This document shows, piece by piece, positions 17,001 to 25,168 of a stretch of 40,108 nt of DNA. The notes under the pieces are model-generated. The model saw only the letters and a list, made by a program, of their open reading frames with translations. It was not told where the DNA came from and did no database searches. The stretch is from Rhodospirillales bacterium (GTDB lineage: Bacteria > Pseudomonadota > Alphaproteobacteria > Rhodospirillales > JANQFP01), in NCBI GenBank assembly GCA_028277795.1, contig JANQFP010000104.1, positions 1 to 40,108 of the forward strand, written 5' to 3'. Position 1 is the stretch's first letter. Every line of letters begins with the position of its first letter. A program made the translations under genes and the position numbers.

Positions 17001-17242
17001 AGCACGCGGACACCTCCCTGCGCGACGTGCTCATCGAGGCCGGCGCCGTGCGCTTCAAGCCCATCCTGCTGACCGCCCTGGCCGCCATCATCGGGGGCGC
17101 CTTCATCCTCGCCGACCCCATCTTCCAGGGGCTGGCCATCTCCCTTGTCTTCGGCCTGGCCTCGTCGACGGCGCTGACCCTGCTGGTCATCCCGGCGCTC
17201 TACGTCGTCCTGCGCGACGACGGCCGCCCGATGGCGGCGTAG
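14006..17242 (+). CDS. RND-family inner-membrane efflux transporter, system 2
   Basis: A 1078-residue pump. TM1 (LTPLILMAAFAVGIVALAVL) is followed by PREEEPQISVPLVDILV, the start typical of the acriflavin-resistance/HAE-type branch. A periplasmic porter domain comes next, then TM2-TM6 with GILVDDAIVVVENAVRHW (TM4, two adjacent Asp as in proton-coupled RND pumps). The second half repeats the plan, with GFIALAGIIVRNSILLVDF near TM10. It runs with the adaptor upstream and lacks an outer-membrane channel gene. Its sequence clearly differs from the system 1 pump, so the two are not a recent duplication. Substrate unknown. Confidence 0.93.
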   Translation: MKLGISGVLTRTFIDSPLTPLILMAAFAVGIVALAVLPREEEPQISVPLVDILVTADGLKAADAVELVTEPLEDVVNGIDAVEHVYSLSEDDRVMVTARFEVGTDQDVAILRVHDEIRANLHRLPIGIPEPHIVGRGINDVPILTLTLSPEARHRDRWTDNALYDIAEELLFELVKVDDVGFTFLVGGRPDQIRVEPDPERLSLYGVTLGQLVDKVRSANRSFLVGKVREADRALPVAAGQTLQGVPDIGLLLITTRDGRPVYVKDVARVVIGAKPDEHRVWHLAPDGAGGFDRRPAVTLALAKRKGANAVVVAEEVLATLETVKGRLVPPEVAVTVTRNYGETALEKSDELLFHLLLATVSIVALIAFTLGWREGVVVMVVIPATILLTLFASWMMGYTLNRVSLFALIFSIGILVDDAIVVVENAVRHWRMEGTDDPVGATVRAVAEVGNPTIIATLTIIAALLPMMFVSGLMGPYMSPIPANASAAMLFSFFVAVIVTPWMLCQVACRGADLPAPGTQPAHDNGHAASGALARFYRWVARPLLVGRWRSWVFLAAVGLATVVAVLPFVTRDVTVKLLPFDNKSEIQVVVDLPDGASLEATERLLMAAADRLADLPELVHAQAYAGTAMPFNFNGLVRHYYLRDQPWQGDLQVNLTAKGERDRTSHAIALDIRQRLADLPRPDGTALKVVEVPPGPPVLSTLLAEVYGPDEATRRAAAARVRQAFEAVDFVVDVDDSLGEPPERLRLSIDQENLEYHGVHERDVYDTLRALLGGISVGYSHRGHGVNPIEIAVRLPKERLAIGEHLLSTPIPAPGEAADTGAVVELGDVVTVHRERASHPLFRRNGRHAELVMGEPSGRFNAPVYAMLAVEDELAAMDWGPSGPPEVRYHGQPVDESETTVLWDGEWEITYITFRDMGIAFAFALLAIYLLVVGQFGSFRLPLVILTPVPLTLIGIVFGHWLFDAPFSATSMIGFIALAGIIVRNSILLVDFIRHGQHADTSLRDVLIEAGAVRFKPILLTALAAIIGGAFILADPIFQGLAISLVFGLASSTALTLLVIPALYVVLRDDGRPMAA

Positions 17243-17304
17243 TTGGGGGCCGGATTCCGCGTTACCATCGGCCGCAGGCCAAACGACATGGGGAGCGCAG
17301 CGAC

Positions 17305-18186
17305 ATGACGGTCACCGCGGACAGCACCACGGTCGGTTTCGTCGGTCTGGGGATCATGGGCAGGAGCATGGCCGGGCATCTCCAGGCCGCCGGCTACGCG
17401 CTCCACGTCTACACCCGCACCCGGAGCAGCGCCCAGGATCTGCTCGACGCGGGCGCGGTGTGGCACGACTCGCCGGGCGAGGTGGCGGCCAACGCGGACG
17501 TGGTCATCACCATGGTCGGCTATCCGGCCGACGTGGAGCAGGTCTACCTGGAGCCCGGCGGCATCGTCGAGCGGGCCCGGTCCGGCGCCATCCTCATCGA
17601 CATGACCACGTCGGAGCCCAGCCTCGCCGCCCGCATCGCCGAGGCCGCCGCGGCCAAGGGGGTGAAGGCGCTGGACGCCCCGGTGTCGGGGGGCGACGTG
17701 GGCGCCCGCGAGGCCCGGCTGTCGATCATGGTGGGCGGCGACGAGGACGCCTTCGACGACGTGCTGCCCCTGTTCGAGCTGATGGGCAAGAACATCGTGC
17801 TGCAGGGCCCGGCCGGCGCCGGCCAGCACACCAAGGCGTGCAACCAGATCGTGGTCACCGGCAACATGCTGGGCGCCACCGAGGCGCTGGTCTACGCCCG
17901 CCGCGCCGGCCTCGATCCCAAGCGGGTGCTGGAGTCCATCGGCGCCGGCGCCGCCGCCAGCTTCCTGCTCAACAACCTGGGGCCGAAGATGCTGGACGGC
18001 GACTTCGCGCCCGGCTTCTTCGTCCACCACTTCATCAAGGACATGGGCATCGCCATCGCCGAGGCCGAGCGCCTGGGCTTCGACCTGCCCGGCGTCAAGA
18101 CGGCATTGGCGAAATACGAGAAACTGGTCGACATGGGCTGCCGCGAGGACGGCACCCAGGCCCTGATCAAGGCCTACGAAGACTGA
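17305..18186 (+). CDS. Beta-hydroxyacid dehydrogenase (3-hydroxyisobutyrate dehydrogenase family)
   Basis: A full-length 293-residue NAD(P)-dependent enzyme. The Rossmann motif GFVGLGIMGRSMAGHL (about 9-24) is the family signature. DAPVSGGDVGAREARLSIMVGG is the substrate loop, and GAGQHTKACNQ carries the catalytic Lys. The C-terminal helical domain ends with FFVHHFIKDMGIAIAEAERLG, the equivalent of the usual KDL-LA segment. Members reduce or oxidise 3-hydroxyisobutyrate, tartronate semialdehyde, succinic semialdehyde or glyoxylate; this sequence does not let me choose. GGGGAG sits nine bases before the ATG. It lies 62 bases after the RND pump on the same strand and may be co-transcribed. It converges on the stress-protein gene with 13 bases between stops. 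Confidence 0.88.
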   Translation: MTVTADSTTVGFVGLGIMGRSMAGHLQAAGYALHVYTRTRSSAQDLLDAGAVWHDSPGEVAANADVVITMVGYPADVEQVYLEPGGIVERARSGAILIDMTTSEPSLAARIAEAAAAKGVKALDAPVSGGDVGAREARLSIMVGGDEDAFDDVLPLFELMGKNIVLQGPAGAGQHTKACNQIVVTGNMLGATEALVYARRAGLDPKRVLESIGAGAAASFLLNNLGPKMLDGDFAPGFFVHHFIKDMGIAIAEAERLGFDLPGVKTALAKYEKLVDMGCREDGTQALIKAYED

Positions 18187-18199
18187 GCGTGGCGGTCCC

Positions 18200-19054
18200 T
18201 CACCCGCCGCTGCGGACGACCATGATCGGGCAGGAGGCGGTGTTGATCACGCGCTCGGCCTTGCTGCCGAACAGCACCTGATCGAGGCCGGTGCGGCCGA
18301 AGTTGCCGAGGACGATCAGGTTGGCGCTCTTCTCTGCGGCGACGGCAACGATGGTCTTTTCCGCCACCCCGTCCGCCACCATGCCTTCGGCCGGCACACC
18401 CTGTTCCTCCATGAACGCCAGCACTCTGTCCACGATGGGCTGTGCCTCCGCCTGGCGCTGTTCGCTGTGGAAGGGCACCTTGACCGACAGGACGATGACG
18501 GGGGCATTGCAGCACTTGCCGAGCTCGGCGGCCGTCACGGCGGCGGCATCGCTGAACCGGGAGCCGTCGGTGGCCAGCAGGACCCGGTCCCACATGTCCG
18601 ATTGCTCGGGAACCACCAGCACGCTGCACGGCGCGTGGCCGATCACCTTGGCCGTGGCATCGCCCAGCATCAGCCGGGCCAGACCGCGGCGGCCGCGCCG
18701 CCCCATGACCACCACGTCGGAGACCGTGTCCCGCGAGGTCTGGACGATCACCTTGTAGGGATCGTCGCCCTCCTGCAGGAGCTTGGTGCATGCCACGCCG
18801 GCCTCGGCAGCCCGCTTTTCGATGTCGTCCAGGTGCTGCGCCGCCCCTCCCGCCACCTCCTTGTCCGCCAGCGGCCCCATGAACCCGCCCTCGGTCTTGC
18901 CCCCGAAGACGGCGGTCATGGCATAGAGGTGGGCGCCCGCTTTGGCGCACATCGCGATGGCCACCCGCTCGGCTCCGGTGCTGTAATGGGAGCCTTCGGT
19001 CGCCAGCAGGATCTTCTCGAACCGCCCGACGGGCGACAGGTTCAAGCCCGGCAT
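18200..19054 (-). CDS. Tandem-domain universal stress protein
   Basis: A 284-residue protein made of two UspA domains (about 10-145 and 150-284). The second has a full ATP-binding pattern GNFG-x9-GS. The first has GRRG-x9-GD, where Asp replaces the usual Ser/Thr, so the two halves may differ in nucleotide binding. Both begin with the ILLATEGS/VLLATDGS strand. Such proteins help cells survive starvation or oxidative stress in the cytoplasm. GGAGGA lies seven bases before the ATG. It is the last gene of a likely operon with the TauE/SafE exporter and the small membrane protein, a hint that it responds to or modulates transport. Confidence 0.92.
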   Translation of the reverse strand: MPGLNLSPVGRFEKILLATEGSHYSTGAERVAIAMCAKAGAHLYAMTAVFGGKTEGGFMGPLADKEVAGGAAQHLDDIEKRAAEAGVACTKLLQEGDDPYKVIVQTSRDTVSDVVVMGRRGRRGLARLMLGDATAKVIGHAPCSVLVVPEQSDMWDRVLLATDGSRFSDAAAVTAAELGKCCNAPVIVLSVKVPFHSEQRQAEAQPIVDRVLAFMEEQGVPAEGMVADGVAEKTIVAVAAEKSANLIVLGNFGRTGLDQVLFGSKAERVINTASCPIMVVRSGG

Positions 19055-19106
19055 CGTTCAATCCTCCAGAATTCGGGTCATCATTTTCCGCGTGCCACCC
19101 GCCGAC

Positions 19107-20192
19107 TCACGTGGCCGACGCCAGGTCGGCCTCGGCGCGGGTCTCGCGGCGGTGTCGGGCCATCCCCTTGACCAGGGCCCCGAGGATGGCGCCGGCTCCG
19201 ACCAGCAACGCCAACGCCAGGGTCCCGAAGCTGACGCCGCTCAAGACCCCGCTCAAGGTCGGCGACAGGGACTCGATCATGTCGAGATCGGACAGGTAGA
19301 CCGGGATCTTGAAAAACCGGCTGACCAGAACGATCAGCATGATCAACGCCATGATCAGCTTCACCACCCAGTCCTTGACGTAGGTGGTGCCGATGGCGCC
19401 GACCTGGACGCCGAACAGGGACCCGGCAAGAATGATCAACGACAGGCGGATATCCACGAAACCGTCCCAGGCATAGAACATGCTGCCGCCGAAACCCATG
19501 ACGAAGGCGACCACCAGCTCGGTGGCCGTCGCCATGATGGCCGGCACGCCGAGCACGTAGATCATCGCCGGGACACCGATGAAGCCGCCGACCGCGATCG
19601 ACGCCGCCAGCAGGCCGGTGGCGAAGCCGAGCGGCGCGATGAACAGCACCGAGACCTCGCGGTCGCCGATGGACTTGAATCGCATCATGGTACCCGGGAT
19701 GCGGACCGACTGCACCCAGCGCGCCAGTGGCGGCGTCTTGTGCTCGACCTCCGCGGCGCCTCCCTCCCGGCGGCGGCTGACCAGGGCGTCGCGCAGCACC
19801 AGGAGGCCGACCGTGCTGAGCACGACGACGAAGATCGCCGACACGTAGAGATCGGTTCCGGTGTCGCCGAAGCGGCTCCGGATATCGGTCATCAGCACCT
19901 TGCCCGTGAACACGCCCGCCTCGGCGAACACGCCCATCATGATGCCGAGCTTGACGTCCACCTGCCCGTACCGGGCCCTCTTGAAGGCGCCGACCAGGGC
20001 CTTGGGGAACTTGTGGGCCATGTTGCTGGCCACGGCGACGATGGCCGGCGCGCCCAGGCTCATCATGGCGGGCGTCAGCACGAACGCGCCGCCGGAGCCG
20101 ATGAACCCGCTCACCATTCCGCCCACGAAGCCGACCAGAAACAGCACGACGACCGTGGCGAGATTGAGGTCGAGGAAACTGACCGCGTCCAT
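19107..20192 (-). CDS. TauE/SafE-family anion (sulfite/organosulfonate-type) exporter
   Basis: A 361-residue inner-membrane protein with about eight hydrophobic segments in two repeats. The first repeat has VVLFLVGFVGGMVSGFIGSG and GGAFVLTPAMMSLGAP. The second has APLGFATGLLAASIAVGGFIG followed by VPAMIYVLGVPAIMATAT. These Gly-rich repeats define the TauE/SafE family, which moves sulfite, sulfoacetate or other small anions. An extra-long loop (about 130-190) separates the halves, making it longer than the usual 250-270. It is flanked on the same strand by a small membrane protein 15 bases upstream and the stress protein downstream. The transported ion is not determined. Confidence 0.88.
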   Translation of the reverse strand: MDAVSFLDLNLATVVVLFLVGFVGGMVSGFIGSGGAFVLTPAMMSLGAPAIVAVASNMAHKFPKALVGAFKRARYGQVDVKLGIMMGVFAEAGVFTGKVLMTDIRSRFGDTGTDLYVSAIFVVVLSTVGLLVLRDALVSRRREGGAAEVEHKTPPLARWVQSVRIPGTMMRFKSIGDREVSVLFIAPLGFATGLLAASIAVGGFIGVPAMIYVLGVPAIMATATELVVAFVMGFGGSMFYAWDGFVDIRLSLIILAGSLFGVQVGAIGTTYVKDWVVKLIMALIMLIVLVSRFFKIPVYLSDLDMIESLSPTLSGVLSGVSFGTLALALLVGAGAILGALVKGMARHRRETRAEADLASAT

Positions 20193-20207
20193 GATCCGTG
20201 GGTCCCC

Positions 20208-20501
20208 CTAGTGCTTGGCCCGCAGACCCAGGACGTCCCAGAACCGGTCGGTGAACCAGCCGTGCGCGAAGGAGAACGCGAACGCGATGACGATGGGCAC
20301 CAGGAAATAGAGCTTGTCTCCGGACGCGGTCCGCTCGGCCAGGTGCCGGATGTCTTCGTGGACATAGTAGAGCAGGGTATAGAGCCCGCCGCTCAGGAAG
20401 CCGGGCAGCAAAGCCCGGCGGGCCTTGTGCAAAACCCGGCGTGGCGACCGCCTTGCGGCGGGCGGCTGGGTCCCGCGGTGTGACTCGGTGGGGTCGGTCA
20501 C
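20208..20501 (-). CDS. Small membrane protein upstream of TauE/SafE exporter
   Basis: A 97-residue protein of unknown function. After a basic, Pro-rich N-terminus (about 1-30) come two hydrophobic stretches, around LPGFLSGGLYTLLYYVH and KLYFLVPIVIAFAFSFAHGW, ending FTDRFWDVLGLRAKH. The GTG start at 20501 is preferred because GGAGA lies seven bases upstream; a TTG start at 20636 would add 45 residues with no membrane character. The 15-base gap to the exporter gene implies co-translation, so it may be an accessory subunit. I do not recognise a named family. Confidence 0.7.
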   Translation of the reverse strand: MTDPTESHRGTQPPAARRSPRRVLHKARRALLPGFLSGGLYTLLYYVHEDIRHLAERTASGDKLYFLVPIVIAFAFSFAHGWFTDRFWDVLGLRAKH

Positions 20502-20526
20502 TGGTGTCTCCGTTGACTGTGGATTG

Positions 20527-20545
20527 TCGACACGGCTCGTGTCGA
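20527..20545. promoter_or_regulatory. Perfect inverted repeat upstream of small membrane protein/TauE operon
   Basis: TCGACACG (20527-20534) and CGTGTCGA (20538-20545) are perfect 8-bp arms around GCT. It lies 25 bases before the GTG of the operon's first gene. It could be an operator for an unlinked regulator or a leader hairpin in the mRNA; the sequence alone does not separate these. Confidence 0.5.
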
Positions 20546-20697
20546 AGATGCTTGTGGGTGGATCGCCCACCACCGCAACCGCTGCGGCTACCTTGCGGTC
20601 GCCGGCTGGCCACGGGATGATCGAACCCGGTCCCAACTGGGCGGCGCCGGCCCGGCCAGCGATGGCCCCGGCCGGCGGACATACGGGGAATTAGGAT

Positions 20698-21006
20698 CTA
20701 AGCGGCGGGCGGACCGGTGGAGTCGGGGAGCAGATCGAAGACGGCTCGGGCGGCGAGCGCCGAATCCCCGTCCATGGTCGGCGCGCGGCAACCGTCCGCA
20801 GAGGGGATCAGGGAGCGGAGACCCGGCGCGACGTCCTCGGGTGCCTTGCCGTCGCCCAACGCCTCCTCGGCGTCGGCCAAGCATTCCCCGGCCAGCCGGG
20901 GTGCCGAATCCAGCCAGTCGGAAACCACGCCGACGCCCGCCTGCCCGGCGACGAAACACGCCAGGAATGCCAGCAACGCCAAGTATCTCGGGCGGCACGA
21001 CGACAT
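20698..21006 (-). CDS. Small secreted hypothetical protein
   Basis: A 102-residue frame starting MSSCRPRYLALLAFLACFVAGQAG, which reads as a signal peptide (basic start, hydrophobic core, small residues near 21-24). The mature part contains two cysteines (ECL and GCR) that might form a disulfide. No family is recognised and no good ribosome binding site is seen. Antisense frames stay open in this GC-rich DNA, so a chance frame is possible. The signal-like N-terminus is the main support. Confidence 0.45.
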   Translation of the reverse strand: MSSCRPRYLALLAFLACFVAGQAGVGVVSDWLDSAPRLAGECLADAEEALGDGKAPEDVAPGLRSLIPSADGCRAPTMDGDSALAARAVFDLLPDSTGPPAA

Positions 21007-21172
21007 GAGAACCGGGTCCGAAACGTGCCCCTACGCAACGGAAAGGCACGGGATTGCCAGGGGTTGACGCATTCTAGCCGGGGCGCCCGCCGCTTCAACC
21101 GCTATCTTCATGCGGTTGTCCGGAAATTCTACCTTTCAGTTCGCGCGGCAGTCCGTCCGTCCGGCCCGCCCG

Positions 21173-23335
21173 TCAGCCGCCGTACCGGGCCTTGGCCTCG
21201 CGGCGGCGCGCGTGGAGGATGAACTCGGTGTAGCCGTTGGGCTGATCGCGGCCCTGGAACACCAGGTCGCAGGCGGCCATGAAGGCGACGCTGTCCCCGA
21301 ACTCGGGCGCCATGGGCCGGTAGGCGGGGTCGCCCTCGTTCTGGCGGTCCACCACGGCGGCCATGCGCTTGAGGGTCTCCATCACCTGGTCCTCGGTGCA
21401 GGTGCCGTGGTGCAGCCAGTTGGCGATGTGCTGGCTGGAGATGCGCAAGGTCGCCCGGTCCTCCATCAGGCCCACGTCGTCGATGTCGGGAACCTTGGAG
21501 CAGCCGATGCCCTGGTCGATCCAGCGCACCACGTAGCCGAGGAGTCCCTGCGCGTTGTTGTCCAGCTCCTCCTGCACCTCGTCGGGCGACAGGTTGACCC
21601 GATGCAGGAGCGGGATGGACAGGATGGCGCCGAGGTCGGCGCGGCCGCGGCCGGCCAGCTCCTTCTGACGCGCCGCCACGTCCACCTGGTGGTAGTGCAT
21701 GGCGTGCAGGGTGGCGGCGGTGGGTGACGGCACCCAGGCGCAGTTGGCCCCGGCCTGCGGATGGGCCGCCTTGATCTCGACCATCTGTTTCATCTCGTCG
21801 GGCTTGGGCCACATGCCCTTGCCGATCTGGGCGCGGCCGGGAAGCCCGGTCTCCAGGCCGATGTCCACGTTCCAGTCCTCGTAGGCGCGGATCCACGGGA
21901 GCGTCTTCATGGCCTCCTTGCGCTGCATGGGCCCGGCTTCCATGCTGGTGTGGATCTCGTCGCCGGTGCGGTCGAGGAAGCCGGTGTTGATGAACACCAG
22001 CCGGTCCTTGGCCGCGCGGATGCATTCCTTGAGGTTGACGGTGGTACGGCGCTCCTCGTCCATGAGCCCGACCTTCAGGGTGTGGCGGGCCAGTCCCAGG
22101 GCATCCTCGACCCGGCCGAACAGGGTGTCGGTGAAGGCCACCTCCTCGGGTCCGTGCATCTTGGGCTTGACCATGTAGACGCTGCCGGTGCGGCTGTTGC
22201 CGGGTCCGTTGCCCTTGAGGTCGTGCAGGGCGATCAGGGCGGTCACCATTGTGTCCAGCATGCCTTCCGGGATCTCGTCTCCGTCTTCGTCCAGCACCGC
22301 GTCGGTGGCCATCAGGTGGCCGACGGTGCGAATCAGCATGAGGCTGCGTCCGGGCAGGACCAGGGTGCCGCCGTCGGGGGCCGCGTAGTCCCGGTCCGGC
22401 TCCAGGCGACGGGTCAGCGTCTTGCCGCCCTTCTCCACCGTCGCCTCCAGGCCGCCTGTCATCAGGCCCAGCCAGTTGCGGTATGCCAGCACCTTGTCTT
22501 CGGCATCCACGGCGGCGATGGAGTCCTCCAGGTCCTGAATGGTGGTGAGGGCCGCTTCCAGGACCACGTCCTTGACCCCCGCCGGGTGATCCCGGCCGAC
22601 CGGATGGCCGCGGTCGATGTGCAGCTCGATGTGCAGTCCGTTGTTGCGCAGCAGGATGACCTCGTCCCCGCGGCTGCCGGCGAGTTGCTCCGGCCGCTCC
22701 AGCCCCGTCGTCCCGCCGTCCGCCAAGGTCACCGCCAGGGTGCCGCCATGGACCGCATAGGCCGTCGCCTCGCCGTGGCTGCCGCGCGCCAACGGCGCCG
22801 CCTGGTCCAGGAACCCGGTCGCGTAGGCGATGACCCGGGCGCCACGGGCCGGATTGTAGCTGGCGCCGGTCTCGCAGCCGTCGTCCTCGGCGATCACGTC
22901 GCTGCCGTACAGGGCGTCGTACAGGCTGCCCCAGCGGGCATTGGCCGCGTTCAGCGCATAGCGCGCGTTCATCACCGGCACCAGCAGTTGCGGGCCGGCG
23001 ATCTCAGCGATCTCCGGGTCCGCGCCCATCGTGGTGATGTGGAAGTCGGCGCCTTCCGGGACCAGGTAGCCGATGTCGGTCAGGAACTGCCGGTACTCGG
23101 CCGCGTTGGCGGGCCGTCCCTGACGGCCCCGGTGCCAGGCATCGATCTCCGCCTGGAGCCGGTCGCGGCGCTCGAGCAGGGCCGCATTCATCGGCACCAG
23201 ATCGCCGACGATCTCGTCCAGTCCGGCCCAGAAGACCGCCGGCTCGACGCCGGTGCCGGGGGCCGCCTCCTCGGCGATGAAGTCGCGCAGGACAGCCGCC
23301 ACCTGCAGACGGCCGATGCGGGTTCGCTCGGTCAT
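21173..23335 (-). CDS. glcB: Malate synthase G
   Basis: At 720 residues it matches the length of malate synthase G, which condenses glyoxylate with acetyl-CoA to give malate. Active-site blocks are present: [20 protein letters not shown] with the catalytic Arg, [11 protein letters not shown], the Mg-binding [20 protein letters not shown] region, and [28 protein letters not shown]-type sequence holding the cysteine and catalytic Asp near 620-640. The N-terminal domain ([16 protein letters not shown]) is also typical. The ATG at 23335 overlaps the stop of the reductase-like gene, so the pair is co-translated. Together they suggest use of glycolate or glyoxylate as carbon source. Confidence 0.96.
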   Translation of the reverse strand: MTERTRIGRLQVAAVLRDFIAEEAAPGTGVEPAVFWAGLDEIVGDLVPMNAALLERRDRLQAEIDAWHRGRQGRPANAAEYRQFLTDIGYLVPEGADFHITTMGADPEIAEIAGPQLLVPVMNARYALNAANARWGSLYDALYGSDVIAEDDGCETGASYNPARGARVIAYATGFLDQAAPLARGSHGEATAYAVHGGTLAVTLADGGTTGLERPEQLAGSRGDEVILLRNNGLHIELHIDRGHPVGRDHPAGVKDVVLEAALTTIQDLEDSIAAVDAEDKVLAYRNWLGLMTGGLEATVEKGGKTLTRRLEPDRDYAAPDGGTLVLPGRSLMLIRTVGHLMATDAVLDEDGDEIPEGMLDTMVTALIALHDLKGNGPGNSRTGSVYMVKPKMHGPEEVAFTDTLFGRVEDALGLARHTLKVGLMDEERRTTVNLKECIRAAKDRLVFINTGFLDRTGDEIHTSMEAGPMQRKEAMKTLPWIRAYEDWNVDIGLETGLPGRAQIGKGMWPKPDEMKQMVEIKAAHPQAGANCAWVPSPTAATLHAMHYHQVDVAARQKELAGRGRADLGAILSIPLLHRVNLSPDEVQEELDNNAQGLLGYVVRWIDQGIGCSKVPDIDDVGLMEDRATLRISSQHIANWLHHGTCTEDQVMETLKRMAAVVDRQNEGDPAYRPMAPEFGDSVAFMAACDLVFQGRDQPNGYTEFILHARRREAKARYGG

Positions 23336-24048
23336 CGCCCCGCGCCTTGCCGATGGGCTCGTGGGACCTCCAGGATGCGGGAATCGGCGAAGCCGCCTCG
23401 CAGGGCCTGGCGCACCCGCGCCGGGTCGACGCCGGCCCGCCGGGCCAGGGTGAGGGCCTCGGCCACGGCGCCGATGGTCAGACCGACGATCACCTGGTTG
23501 GCCGCCTTGGCCACCTGCCCGGCGCCGACGGCACCCACGTGGACGACGCTCTTGCCGAGCACGGCGAACAGGGGTTCGCCCCGGGCCACGGCGGCCTCTC
23601 CGCCGCCGGCCATGATGTTCAGCGTGCCGCCCTCGGCCCCGATGGTGCCGCCGGACACGGGCGCGTCCACGTAGGCGCCGCCCTTTGCCTCCACCGCGGC
23701 GGCGAATTCCCGGGTCTCGGTCACGGCCGTGGTGCCCATGTCGATGATCAGGTGGTCGGGCCCCACACCGCTGATGACGCCGCCGTCGCCCAGCAGCACA
23801 TGGGCCACGGCCGGGGTGTCCGGCAGCATCAGGATGACCGTCTCTGCACGGGCCGCTACGTCGGCGGGTCCGGCGGCGGCGACCATGCCCTCGCCGGCCA
23901 GCTCGTCGACCACGCCCCGGGAGCGGTTGTGGACGACCACCGTCGCCCCCGCCCGGTGGAGGTTGCGGGCCATGGGCTTGCCCATGAGGCCGAGCCCGAT
24001 GACCCCGACGGTCCATCCCGTCAGGGACGTGGTGCGGTTGGATGTCAT
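23332..24048 (-). CDS. Tartronate-semialdehyde-reductase-like dehydrogenase, C-terminally truncated
   Basis: A 238-residue protein; complete relatives have about 290-300. The Rossmann motif [20 protein letters not shown], the substrate loop [22 protein letters not shown] and the catalytic Lys in [11 protein letters not shown] are intact. The sequence follows GarR/GlxR to [11 protein letters not shown] and then ends in [10 protein letters not shown], lacking the final 55-60 residues that include the KDL-LA helix and complete the dimer and substrate pocket. AGGAGA precedes the ATG. Its stop overlaps the glcB start by ATGA, and no frame downstream continues the family. A deletion joining it to glcB is the simplest explanation. 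It may be inactive. Confidence 0.82.
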   Translation of the reverse strand: MTSNRTTSLTGWTVGVIGLGLMGKPMARNLHRAGATVVVHNRSRGVVDELAGEGMVAAAGPADVAARAETVILMLPDTPAVAHVLLGDGGVISGVGPDHLIIDMGTTAVTETREFAAAVEAKGGAYVDAPVSGGTIGAEGGTLNIMAGGGEAAVARGEPLFAVLGKSVVHVGAVGAGQVAKAANQVIVGLTIGAVAEALTLARRAGVDPARVRQALRGGFADSRILEVPRAHRQGAGR

Positions 24049-24795
24049 GTGCTGATCTCCTAGCTTAGCCGACGCCCTACGCCGCTCCCAAGGACGATTC
24101 CTTCGCGCCCAGGCGGTGCCAAATTCTCCGCAAGGGCAAGAAGCGGGCGACCTCCGACGAAACCAAACATATGCGAGCGCAAGATGGCGGTCTCGGCCTT
24201 AAGCGCATTGAGCTTCGCGGGAACCGTACACTCTCCCATGATCGGATTGAATTGAGACGATCAGAAGTTCGCGCCTCAGGATTCGGCGTTCCGGCATCGG
24301 CCCCAATCGAATGCTGCCGCCCCCGTTTTCCTGGGATCGTCACCCCGCGACAGCTTCAAGGGCTTGGCCGGGAGCTTGCCAATACAGCTGCTTATTTTTC
24401 ACATGAAAAAAATACAAAAAACGCCGCAAAAGAATATTTTGTTAATTATTTGTCCAGTTATTGCCCTCCAATTTCAGCGGCATGTATTAATAAGTTTATG
24501 TTTATTATAGATATTTTCAGAAAATACGAACGAAACAACTGTTTCGGCATTTTTTGTTTGCGCTTTCAATTTCATTTTGCCTGAGCACCACCTGAGTGGT
24601 CGGCATGCTGCGCGCGAACTTCGCTCGGCAAGCTGTCGAATTCACTAGAATCCATGCCTCAAAACAATGACGTTGATTGTGTGAAAACCTCCTTGATCAA
24701 CGAATAGAATGCGTACATCCTCGTTGGTCGCAAGACGCCATTCGGGCGTTAGTCGCCGACGGGGGGATCGGAGGTCGAAAAGGTAGACGGGTTCG
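24049..24795. other. Gene-poor AT-rich region
   Basis: No convincing gene is seen. From about 24385 to 24590 the base composition falls sharply, with runs such as AAAAAAATACAAAAAACG and TAATAAGTTTATG, against the GC-rich surroundings. A plus-strand frame (24171-24584) crosses the composition boundary and the hairpin at 24531, and a minus-strand frame (24645-25052) opposes a better-supported gene; both are treated as chance. The region looks like the left flank of an acquired segment. Confidence 0.6.
24531..24556 (+). terminator. Possible intrinsic terminator in AT-rich region
   Basis: CGAAAC (24531-24536) pairs with GTTTCG (24541-24546) around AACT, and a run of six T follows two bases later (24550-24555). 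The stem is short and weak, and no well-supported plus-strand gene lies immediately upstream. It may be a leftover from an acquired segment. Confidence 0.4.
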
Positions 24796-25155
24796 ATGTG
24801 CGATCCGGAGTCGAATGGAAGAGACGCGGCCGCTCCGAGCGGCCTCAAGATGATGGAGCAGACATTTGGAGGCTCGCTCGCTCTCACGGCAATTTTGATC
24901 GGTGTATTCACGCTGGCCGCTGCAGGGCTCGAGGGAGTAGCGCGCGGGTACGCGTTGCCATACGGTTTCTTAATGTCCGCGGTCGGTGTGTTGGTCATCG
25001 GGAGCGCCGCCGCAGGTTTTTTCGCATACCGGGACGTGGCTCGCGCCTCCAAGATGACGCCCTACCAAACACGCGTTGTCCGGGCATTTACTGCCGTACT
25101 GCTTTTGGCCGCATTTGTTCCCATAGGCTTCGCGCTAACGTTGTTCCCGAATTGA
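24796..25155 (+). CDS. Small three-helix membrane protein of unknown function
   Basis: A 119-residue protein. After a polar start come three hydrophobic segments: LALTAILIGVFTLAAAGLEG (about 27-47), YGFLMSAVGVLVIGSAAAGF (about 56-75) and FTAVLLLAAFVPIGFALTLF (about 97-117). RDVARASKMTPYQTRVVR lies between the last two. No family is recognised. An internal ATG-ATG at 24850 would trim the polar N-terminus and is a plausible alternative start. It is the first of three closely spaced plus-strand genes; the ribosome binding site of the next gene overlaps its stop codon. Confidence 0.65.
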   Translation: MCDPESNGRDAAAPSGLKMMEQTFGGSLALTAILIGVFTLAAAGLEGVARGYALPYGFLMSAVGVLVIGSAAAGFFAYRDVARASKMTPYQTRVVRAFTAVLLLAAFVPIGFALTLFPN

Positions 25156-25168
25156 GGAGGAGAGCGAA

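Noticed and set aside
24171-24584. Plus-strand frame of 137 codons in the gap after the reductase-like gene
   Set aside because: It changes abruptly from GC-rich to AT-rich composition midway, contains a terminator-like hairpin, and its sequence has no protein-like features or ribosome binding site.
24645-25052. Minus-strand frame of 135 codons opposite the small membrane protein
   Set aside because: The opposite strand has three membrane helices and belongs to a coherent gene series. The C-terminal end of this frame looked faintly like an old transposon protein, but I could not support that.
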